Below, in pieces: positions 5,993-11,632 of a stretch of 14,872 bases of DNA. The stretch spans positions 1 to 14,872 of the forward strand of contig JBHELQ010000043.1 of the NCBI GenBank assembly GCA_046262995.1, written 5' to 3'. The translations under genes and the position numbers were made by a program. The stretch comes from JBHELQ01 sp046262995. Lineage in GTDB: Bacteria; Actinomycetota; Thermoleophilia; Solirubrobacterales; Thermoleophilaceae. A model generated the notes under the pieces. The model worked only from the letters and a program-made list of their open reading frames with translations. It searched no databases and had not been told where the DNA came from. How positions within the stretch are numbered: position 1 is the stretch's first letter; every line of letters begins with the position of its first letter.

Positions 5993-6853
5993 ATGGGACT
6001 GTTCGAGCGCAAGCCAGCGAATGATCGGGACGCGTCGGCGGAGTCGGCCGCTCCGGAAAGCTCCACTCCATCGCCCGAGGAGGCCGCAGTGACGCCCAAG
6101 GCCAAGGTCATCGCCTTCACCAACCAGAAGGGCGGGGTCGCGAAGACGACGACCACCGTGAACCTGGCGGTCGCGTTCGTCGAGTCGGGCTTCCGCGTCC
6201 TGTGCGTGGACCTGGACCCGCAGGCGAACCTGACCATGAGCCAGGGGATCGACCCCGACACGCTGCAGGTGTCGATGTACGACGTGCTCGTCCATGGGAC
6301 GTCGATCCGCGAGGTCATCCGCAAGCGGGAGGTCGACGTGGCCTGCGCCTCGATCGACCTGGCCGGCGCCGAGATCGCCATGTCCACCATGATCGGGCGC
6401 GAGCGGGCCCTGAAGAAGGCGATCGACCCGATCAAGGAGGACTACGACTACATCTTCATCGACACCCCCCCGAGCCTCGGGCTGCTCACTATCAACGCCC
6501 TCACGGCCTCGAACAAGGTGATCGTCCCCGTCCAATGCGAGTATCTGTCCATGCGCGGGCTCGTGCAGCTCCAGAACACGCTGTCGATGGTGCGTGAGGA
6601 GCTCAACCCGGACATCGAGATCGAGGGGATCCTGCCCACCCTGGTCGACAACCGGACCGTGCACGCGAAGGAGGCGATCGAGATCCTCGAGGAGAACTTC
6701 GGGGACCGCGTCTTCGCCTCGCGGATCAACAAGACCGTGCGCTTCGCGGAGGCGCCCGTCAAGGGCATGTCGGTGCTCAAGTACGACCCCGACGGCAAGG
6801 CCGCGTACGCCTACCGTCAGCTAGCCAAGGAGGTCCTCGGGAATGGCCGGTAG
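5993..6853 (+). CDS. parA: ParA/Soj-family chromosome-partitioning-type ATPase
   Basis: This is a canonical ParA-like Walker ATPase that forms ATP-dependent dimers on DNA and positions a cargo. Motifs (numbered from this start) are NQKGGVAKTTTT (44-55) with signature Lys46 and P-loop Lys51, VDLDPQANLT (72-81), FIDTPPSLGLLTINAL (155-170), and the Soj-type VDNRTVHAKEA (218-228). The ending AYAYRQLAKEVL is typical, and no MinD-like membrane-targeting helix follows. Two starts compete. ATG 5993 gives 286 residues with a hydrophilic 32-residue leader and a TAGGCA box 7 nt upstream, consistent with a leaderless mRNA. GTG 6089 has GAGGAGG 5 nt upstream and gives a protein starting just before the P-loop strand. 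No parB follows. The next gene is ftsZ, overlapping by 11 bp, which suggests its cargo or partner is the division protein rather than a ParB-parS complex. Confidence 0.92.
   Translation: MGLFERKPANDRDASAESAAPESSTPSPEEAAVTPKAKVIAFTNQKGGVAKTTTTVNLAVAFVESGFRVLCVDLDPQANLTMSQGIDPDTLQVSMYDVLVHGTSIREVIRKREVDVACASIDLAGAEIAMSTMIGRERALKKAIDPIKEDYDYIFIDTPPSLGLLTINALTASNKVIVPVQCEYLSMRGLVQLQNTLSMVREELNPDIEIEGILPTLVDNRTVHAKEAIEILEENFGDRVFASRINKTVRFAEAPVKGMSVLKYDPDGKAAYAYRQLAKEVLGNGR
6077..6083 (+). promoter_or_regulatory. Shine-Dalgarno for an alternative internal parA start (GTG 6089)
   Basis: GAGGAGG lies 5 nt before an in-frame GTG at 6089. A start here would produce a conventional-length ParA beginning MTPKAKVIAFTNQKGG. 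The codons before it use A/T in the third position more often than the rest of the gene, which mildly favours this shorter form. Both starts might be used. Confidence 0.5.
6827..6834 (+). promoter_or_regulatory. Strong Shine-Dalgarno of ftsZ inside the parA 3' end
   Basis: AAGGAGGT, a full match to the 16S anti-Shine-Dalgarno, lies 8 nt before the ftsZ ATG at 6843 and within the last parA codons (K-E-V). It fixes the ftsZ start at 6843 and therefore confirms the long N-terminal extension. It is the best ribosome binding site noticed in the window, suggesting high FtsZ output per transcript. Confidence 0.85.
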
Positions 6854-8378
6854 CGGTAAGCGCGCGAGCATGCGCGAGGGTCCTCTCGCGGACCTGTTCC
6901 GGAAGACCGAGGACGACCCCAAGCCGGAGCCGCGTCCCGAGCCCGAAGCCAAGCCCGAGGGCGGGGCCGAGCCTGAGCAGCCCCGCGCACGCGAGTCCGC
7001 CCCCGATCGCTCGCGCGAGCTCGAGGACCGCGCCCGCGAGCGGCGCGACGAGGCCCGTCGGGAGACTCAGGAGCGCACGCACGCCGCCCGCCGGCTCGAG
7101 GAGCGCCGCCACCCCCAGCCCCAGCACCGGGCGGCCGAGCCGGAGCCGGTCCGCAGCCGCTACGAGGGCGTCCCGACGCCCGAGGAGCGACTTCGCAGCG
7201 TCTTCTCGGCGGACATCCCGGAGAACATCCTCGACCGCGCGCCCGCCACTTCGGCCCCGCGCCCGGTCGAGCGCGACCCCTTGGCCGGTCCGGTCGGCAC
7301 GCCCGGCCACACCCGTGAGCCGATCCTTCGCGTCGTGGGCGTCGGGGGCGCGGGCGTGAACGCGATCAACCGCATGATCCAGGCGCAGGTCGAGGGCGTC
7401 GAGTTCGTGGCCGTCAACACCGATCTCCAGTCGCTCGAGCACTGCAGCGCCCCCGTCAAGGTGCACATCGGCAACGAGGCCACGCGCGGCTTGGGCTCGG
7501 GCTCCAACCCGGAGCTCGGAAAGGCCGCCGCGATGGAGCAGTACGACGAGCTGAAGGGCCTGCTGAAGGGCGCGGACATGGTGTTCATCACCGCCGGCGC
7601 CGGGGGCGGCACCGGCACCGGGGCGGCGCCGATCGTGGCCCGCATCTCTCGCGAGGTGGGCGCGCTGACAGTGGGCATCGTCACCAAGCCGTTCGGCTTC
7701 GAGGGCGCCCGGCGCTCGGACCAGGCCGAGCGGGGCGTCGACGAGCTGGCGCGCGAGGTGGACACGCTGATCGTGATCCCGAACTCGCGGCTCCTGAACG
7801 TGCTCGACAAGAAGACCTCGATGGTGGACGCCTTCCGCGTCGCGGACGACGGGCTGGGGCAGGGCGTGCAGGGCATCTCCGACCTGATCACGCTGCCCGG
7901 GCTGATCAACCTGGACTTCGCCGACGTACGCACGATCATGGCCGAGGCCGGCCAGGCGCTGCTCGGCATCGGCATGGGCGTGGGGGACGGGCGCGCCATG
8001 GACGCGGTCGTGCACGCGATCGAGTCGCCGCTGCTCGAGACCCAGCTCGAGGGCGCCCACTCGATCCTGCTGTCGATCACGGGTGGCCGCGACCTCTCGC
8101 TCTGGGAGGTCAACGAGGCCGCGAAGGCGGTCGCCGAGGCCGCTCACCCGGACGCCAACATCATCTTCGGGGCGATGGTCGACGAGAAGGTCGAGGACCA
8201 GGTCTGGGTGACCGTCGTCGCCACGGGCTACGGCGACCGCCGGCGGATCAGCGCGTCCCCCCGCGGGGAGCGAATCCCGGCGGACGCCGAGCCGCGGGTG
8301 CGCCGCGGCGTCGCCGCGCGTCCCGGCAACGGCGCGCTCGACGACGTCGAAGTGCCGGAGTTCCTGCCTCGGCGCTAG
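6843..8378 (+). CDS. ftsZ: FtsZ tubulin-like GTPase with a long N-terminal extension
   Basis: This 511-residue protein contains a complete FtsZ core: GVGGAGVNAINRM (166-178), tubulin signature GAGGGTGTGAAP (252-263), FGFEGARR (285-291), T7 loop NLDFADVR (356-363) with both catalytic aspartates, and a second domain ending near 466. It should polymerise with GTP into division or accessory filaments. Architecture is unusual. Residues 1-160 precede the core: a short hydrophobic patch GPLADLFRKT (13-22), then a Pro/Glu- and Arg/Glu-rich charged stretch (25-105) and a more ordered-looking segment ERLRSVFSADIPENIL (115-130). The C-terminal linker is only about 32 residues, followed by a normal C-terminal peptide DDVEVPEFLPRR (500-511), the usual contact for FtsA, SepF or ZipA-type partners. 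It overlaps parA by 11 bp and has no dcw-cluster neighbours. Whether it is the main or a second FtsZ cannot be told from this window. Confidence 0.95.
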   Translation: MAGSGKRASMREGPLADLFRKTEDDPKPEPRPEPEAKPEGGAEPEQPRARESAPDRSRELEDRARERRDEARRETQERTHAARRLEERRHPQPQHRAAEPEPVRSRYEGVPTPEERLRSVFSADIPENILDRAPATSAPRPVERDPLAGPVGTPGHTREPILRVVGVGGAGVNAINRMIQAQVEGVEFVAVNTDLQSLEHCSAPVKVHIGNEATRGLGSGSNPELGKAAAMEQYDELKGLLKGADMVFITAGAGGGTGTGAAPIVARISREVGALTVGIVTKPFGFEGARRSDQAERGVDELAREVDTLIVIPNSRLLNVLDKKTSMVDAFRVADDGLGQGVQGISDLITLPGLINLDFADVRTIMAEAGQALLGIGMGVGDGRAMDAVVHAIESPLLETQLEGAHSILLSITGGRDLSLWEVNEAAKAVAEAAHPDANIIFGAMVDEKVEDQVWVTVVATGYGDRRRISASPRGERIPADAEPRVRRGVAARPGNGALDDVEVPEFLPRR

Positions 8379-8389
8379 CGCCGAGGCAG
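8364..8389 (+). terminator. Perfect 26-nt palindrome over the ftsZ stop codon, terminator-like
   Basis: Two 13-base arms pair perfectly with no loop bases to spare, centred on the TAG stop (8376-8378). The left arm starts CTGCCTCGG and the right arm ends CCGAGGCAG. The RNA would form a very GC-rich hairpin using the last codons of the FtsZ C-terminal peptide. No U-tract follows, so classic intrinsic termination is uncertain, although tail-less hairpins are often proposed in GC-rich actinobacteria. It separates the parA-ftsZ operon from ggt, 30 nt downstream. A protein-binding operator is the alternative. Confidence 0.55.
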
Positions 8390-8405
8390 CGGTCCTCGCG
8401 CCGGA

Positions 8406-8411
8406 TACGCT
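8406..8411 (+). promoter_or_regulatory. Candidate -10 box of ggt
   Basis: TACGCT lies 7 nt before the ggt ATG at 8419, which would place the transcription start at or beside the start codon (leaderless). No Shine-Dalgarno precedes this gene, which fits. No convincing -35 is seen because that position falls inside the palindrome over the ftsZ stop. Confidence 0.35.
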
Positions 8412-8418
8412 CGCAGTC

Positions 8419-9942
8419 ATGAGGGGGGTAGTCGCAGGCGGGCATCCGCTGACCGCGGCCGCCGGCGCCGACGCGCTGCGCGCGGGCGGCAACGCCGTCG
8501 ACGCCGCCGTGGCCGCGGTGCTCATGTCGTTCGCCGCCGAGTCGCCGCTCACCGGCCCCGGAGCGGGGGGCTTCATGCTCCTGCACACCGCCTCCGGCGA
8601 GAACCACCTGCTCGACTTCTTCGTGGCGGCGCCCGGCAGGGGGCTCGACGAGCGCACACCGGCGGAGCTGACGCCGATCGACATCCACTTCTCGGAGGAG
8701 ACGGTGCAGCGCTTCAACGTGGGCCCCTCCTCCTGCGGGGCCTACGGCACGCCGGCCGGGCTGGCCCAGGTCGTCGAGCGCTTCGGCACGCTCCCGCTCA
8801 GCGACCTCACCGCCCGCCCCGCGGCCGCCGCGCGCGACGGCGTGGAGGTGACCTCGATGCAGGCCCTGGTCTTCAGGGTCCTCGAGCCGATCTTCCGCTC
8901 CACCAAGGAGGCGGAGGCGATCTACGCTCCCGGCGGGCCGCTGCTGCGAGCCGGGGACAAGATCCGTCTACCCGAGCTGGCGGAGCTCCTCGAGCGCCTG
9001 GGGAACGAGGGGCCCGACTTCCTGTACCACGGCGACGTGGCCCGCGCGGCCAGCGCCTGGGTGCTCGAGCGAGGCGGCCTCCTGACCCCGGAGGACCTGG
9101 CGAGCTACGAGGTCGTGGAGCGGGAGCCGGCGCGCGTCCGCTACCACGGCCGCGAGGTGCTCACCAACCCGCCGCCGTCGTCCGGCGGGATCCTGATCGC
9201 GGACGCGCTCGCGATCCTCGAGCGGGTCGATCGGCCCGGGGACCTGATCGCGCTCGCGGAGGTGATCGCCTCGACCAACCGCGCGCGGGACGAGGACTTC
9301 ATCGAGGGCCTGGGCAGCGAGGGCTACCTGGAGCGGTTCCTGGCCGCCGAGGCGCTCGAGTCGGTGGCGACCGAGGTGCGCTCGCGGCTCGGCTCGACCA
9401 CGCACATAGCGGTGATGGACGAGGACGGCGCCTGCGCCTCGGTCACCTGCTCGAACGGCTCCTGCTCCGGGGTGGTGGTCCCGGGAACCGGGTTGCACCT
9501 GAACAACATGCTCGGCGAGGAGGACCTGAACCCGCTCGGCTACCACCGCCACGAGCCGGGCGTGCGCGTGCCGAGCATGATGGCGCCCACGGTGGTGCTG
9601 CGCGACGGCCGCCCGGAGGTCGCGCTGGGCTCGGCAGGCTCGAACCGGATCCGCTCCGCGATCCTCCAGACCGTTCTGGGGGTGGTGAACGAGGGGCTGC
9701 CCGCCGAACGGGCCGTGGAGGCGCCGCGGATCCATGTCGAGGGCGACGTGGTGGACGCCGAGCCGGGCATCGACCCCGACACCCTGGAGGAGCTCGAGCG
9801 GCGCGGCTGGAAGCTACGGCGCGCCTCCGAACGCAACCTCTACTTCGGCGGCGTTCAGGCGGTGGCCCGCGATCCCGGCAGCGGGGAGCTCACCGGCGGC
9901 GGCGATCCGCGCAGGGGCGGAGCGGCTGCCGTGGTCGACTAG
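8419..9942 (+). CDS. ggt: Gamma-glutamyltransferase (Ntn hydrolase), no signal peptide
   Basis: It cleaves gamma-glutamyl bonds such as in glutathione-like peptides, or transfers the glutamyl group to amino acids or water. The precursor self-cleaves before a catalytic Thr. Seen are the N-terminal AGGNAVDAAVAA (22-33), Arg74 in APGRGLD at the position of the E. coli substrate-binding Arg114, GPSSCGAYGTPAG (102-114), NPPPSSGG (250-257), and the cleavage motif STTHIAVMD with predicted nucleophile Thr327. LNNMLGEEDLNP follows at 361-372. The oxyanion segment reads GSAGSNRI (404-411) rather than E. coli GSPGGSRI, so one of two glycines is Ser408, a variant probably shared by a subfamily. At 507 residues it is shorter than the exported enzymes (about 550-590) and begins directly at the enzyme fold, implying a cytoplasmic location. 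Its stop overlaps the convergent methyltransferase stop. The physiological substrate is unknown. Confidence 0.95.
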   Translation: MRGVVAGGHPLTAAAGADALRAGGNAVDAAVAAVLMSFAAESPLTGPGAGGFMLLHTASGENHLLDFFVAAPGRGLDERTPAELTPIDIHFSEETVQRFNVGPSSCGAYGTPAGLAQVVERFGTLPLSDLTARPAAAARDGVEVTSMQALVFRVLEPIFRSTKEAEAIYAPGGPLLRAGDKIRLPELAELLERLGNEGPDFLYHGDVARAASAWVLERGGLLTPEDLASYEVVEREPARVRYHGREVLTNPPPSSGGILIADALAILERVDRPGDLIALAEVIASTNRARDEDFIEGLGSEGYLERFLAAEALESVATEVRSRLGSTTHIAVMDEDGACASVTCSNGSCSGVVVPGTGLHLNNMLGEEDLNPLGYHRHEPGVRVPSMMAPTVVLRDGRPEVALGSAGSNRIRSAILQTVLGVVNEGLPAERAVEAPRIHVEGDVVDAEPGIDPDTLEELERRGWKLRRASERNLYFGGVQAVARDPGSGELTGGGDPRRGGAAAVVD

Positions 9943-10844
9943 CCGGGCACCCGGGCCGAGAGCAACAGGTTGTAGAAGAGCGCGGGGGGAAGGCGCGGCT
10001 CGAGCAATAGCCGGTCGACCAGCTGCAGCGCCAGGTAGCCGCGGTGCGCGTAGACGCGCCAGGGATACGGGACCTGCTCGGGGTCCGCCGTGGCCTCGAG
10101 CGCCCTGTTCGTCCAGCCGAAGAGGCTGGCGGCGAGCTCCTCGCCGCGCACGCGCGGGGACTCGAAGCCCGCCCGGCGCGCGGCTGTCGCGAGCTCCGCG
10201 GGGGTGAAGGCGTGGACGTCCACCGCCTGCTCGAGCTGGCCGGTCTCGCTCAGGCCGTCGCCGCCGTCGCCGTTGCCGCGGGGGGCGGCCCGCATCAGCG
10301 CCCGCCAGAGCGGGGCGACGGCGTAGGCGCCGCGCTTCGGAAGCTGCGCCAGGCGGTCGCCGTAGCGCGACGGCTCGCCGCAGAACGCCACCGCGCCACC
10401 GGGGCGCAGGACCCGTCTGAACTCCCGGAAGGCGGCCTCCAGGTCGGGAAGGTGGTGAAGGACGGCATGTCCGAACACGAGGTCGAAGGAGCCGTCCTCG
10501 AAGGGGAGCGCCGAGGCCTCGCAGCGGGCGGTCTCGACCGGCAGCCCCAGCTCCTCGGCCGATTCGTCGAGCACGGACAGCATCCCGGGCGAGATGTCCG
10601 TGGCCACGGCCTGCCCGATCACGCCTGCCCGCAGCAGGTTGAGCGAGAAGTAACCGGTGCCGGCGCCGATCTCGAGCGCCCGCCCGAAGGGGCCGGGCTC
10701 CTCGCCGAGCGCCTTGCGGAGCTTCCCCACCACCTGTCCCTGGCCGATGCGGCCGTAGGAGATCCCCCATTTCTCGTCGTAGTCGTCCGCCGCCAGGTCG
10801 TGGTAGCGGACGTTGTCCTGGCGGATGCGCTCTGCCGCCTCCAT
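9939..10844 (-). CDS. Class I SAM-dependent methyltransferase (Methyltransf_11 type)
   Basis: This 301-residue enzyme has a Rossmann-like methyltransferase domain: motif I LEIGAGTGYFS (57-67), acidic residue Asp83 in ATDIS at the end of strand 2, motif ASALPFEDGSFDLVFG (110-125), HAVLHHLPDL (126-135) and RVLRPGGAVAF (144-154). The N-terminal NVRYHDLAADDYDEKW (11-26) is a common lid for small-molecule or lipid methyltransferases. The C-terminal third (about 210-301) is a helical extension with an FGWTNRALEA patch and ends ALFYNLLLSARVPG. It is divergent from a second methyltransferase across 35 nt and converges on ggt with a 4-base CTAG overlap. The substrate cannot be assigned. Proximity to the methyltransferase/GH57 pair suggests glycan or glycolipid modification, which is speculative. 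Confidence 0.88.
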   Translation of the reverse strand: MEAAERIRQDNVRYHDLAADDYDEKWGISYGRIGQGQVVGKLRKALGEEPGPFGRALEIGAGTGYFSLNLLRAGVIGQAVATDISPGMLSVLDESAEELGLPVETARCEASALPFEDGSFDLVFGHAVLHHLPDLEAAFREFRRVLRPGGAVAFCGEPSRYGDRLAQLPKRGAYAVAPLWRALMRAAPRGNGDGGDGLSETGQLEQAVDVHAFTPAELATAARRAGFESPRVRGEELAASLFGWTNRALEATADPEQVPYPWRVYAHRGYLALQLVDRLLLEPRLPPALFYNLLLSARVPG

Positions 10845-10879
10845 CGGCGCGGGAGGCTACTCATAGACTCCTCGCGCCC
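10845..10879. promoter_or_regulatory. Compact divergent promoter between two methyltransferase genes
   Basis: Only 35 nt separate the divergent start codons. On the plus strand TAGACT (10864-10869) lies 10 nt before the GTG at 10880. On the minus strand TAGCCT (complement of 10854-10859) lies 9 nt before the ATG at 10844. Both fit TANNNT -10 boxes of near-leaderless transcripts. An imperfect inverted repeat (CGCGGGAG at 10848-10855 against CTCCTCGCG at 10868-10876) spans both boxes, so one factor could control both directions. No -35 matches are clear, and any would fall inside the opposite gene. Confidence 0.4.
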
Positions 10880-11632
10880 GTGCACCACGTGCAGCAGGAC
10901 CAGCCGGCCGGAGTGCCGCCGCTCGAGCTCACCGGCGAGCGCACGCTGCCCGACGTGCCGGCCGAGAACTACTGGTTCCGGCGGCACGTGGCGGTCTACG
11001 ACTGGATCGCCGGGCGCTGTGGCGGGCTCAACGTGGTCGACATGGCCTGCGGCGAGGGCTACGGCAGCTCGCTGCTCGCGCGGCGGGCGCGCCAGGTGAC
11101 CGGCGTGGACGCTAACCCGGAGGCGCACGAGCACGCGCGACTGAAGTACGAGCGCCCCGGCGTTCGCTTTGTGCGCGGCCTCGTCGACCGCTACGAGGAG
11201 CCCTGCGACGCGCTGGTCTTCCTGCAGACGATCGAGCACATGCAGGACCCGGGGAGCGTGCTCGATCACTTCCGCTCGCTGCTGCGTCCCGGCGGCACCG
11301 CCTACGTGTCCACGCCCAACGTCCTGACGCTGGCGCCTCCGGGCGCGGACAAGTCCGGCAACCCGTGGCACGTGCGGGAGTACCGCGCGGAGGAGTTCCG
11401 CGCGCTGTGCACTCGAAGCTTCGAGCAGGTGGAGCTGCTCGGTCTCTTCCACGCGCGCAAGCTGCTGCTGCACGAGTGGGCCCTGCGGCTGGGCTGGGAC
11501 CGCGCCCACCGCGCCCTGGGGGTCACGGACGGCTTCTACGGCTGGTTCACGCCGGCGATCTCCGAGCGGGACTTCCGCCTGCACGCCGGGCCCCTCGAGC
11601 GGGCGCTCGACTTCCTCGCGGTGCTCAGGTGA
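10880..11632 (+). CDS. Class I SAM-dependent methyltransferase, Rv3030-like
   Basis: This 250-residue enzyme begins with LTGERTLPDVPAENYWFRRH (17-36), a signature I associate with the mycobacterial Rv3030 group. Motif I is VVDMACGEGYGS (52-63), Asp77 in GVDANP binds the SAM ribose, and LQTIEHMQDP (115-124) and LLRPGGTAYVSTPN (134-147) complete the fold. The C-terminal part FDGFYGW-like region (GVTDGFYGWF, about 213-222) is probably substrate related. The start is a GTG with no Shine-Dalgarno and a TAGACT box 10 nt upstream. The stop overlaps the GH57 GTG (GTGA), so the two proteins are made together. In mycobacteria Rv3030 and the GH57 protein Rv3031 lie in the methylglucose lipopolysaccharide cluster, so methylation of an alpha-glucan or its glycosyl precursor is the leading guess. 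The Rv3030 link is from memory of the family, not an alignment. Confidence 0.88.
   Translation: MHHVQQDQPAGVPPLELTGERTLPDVPAENYWFRRHVAVYDWIAGRCGGLNVVDMACGEGYGSSLLARRARQVTGVDANPEAHEHARLKYERPGVRFVRGLVDRYEEPCDALVFLQTIEHMQDPGSVLDHFRSLLRPGGTAYVSTPNVLTLAPPGADKSGNPWHVREYRAEEFRALCTRSFEQVELLGLFHARKLLLHEWALRLGWDRAHRALGVTDGFYGWFTPAISERDFRLHAGPLERALDFLAVLR

Noticed and set aside
5941..6435. N-terminal extension of the first ArsA-like gene into the parA region
   Set aside because: The frame is open, but the extension would be antisense to parA coding sequence and the ATG at 5940 puts the P-loop at the usual position.
6900..7150. Tandem repeat in the ftsZ 5' region
   Set aside because: The Pro/Glu and Arg/Glu-rich codons give a repetitive look, but no fixed-length unit recurs. 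It is low-complexity coding sequence.
5941..8418. parS-like site or parB gene near parA
   Set aside because: No sequence resembling the TGTTTCACGTGAAACA-type site and no ParB-like protein were found on either strand in this region.
6777..8717. 646-codon open frame on the minus strand opposite ftsZ
   Set aside because: It lies antisense to a gene with unmistakable FtsZ motifs. Its composition is the His/Asp/Arg/Val-rich pattern produced by reading GC-rich codons backwards, with no recognisable domain.
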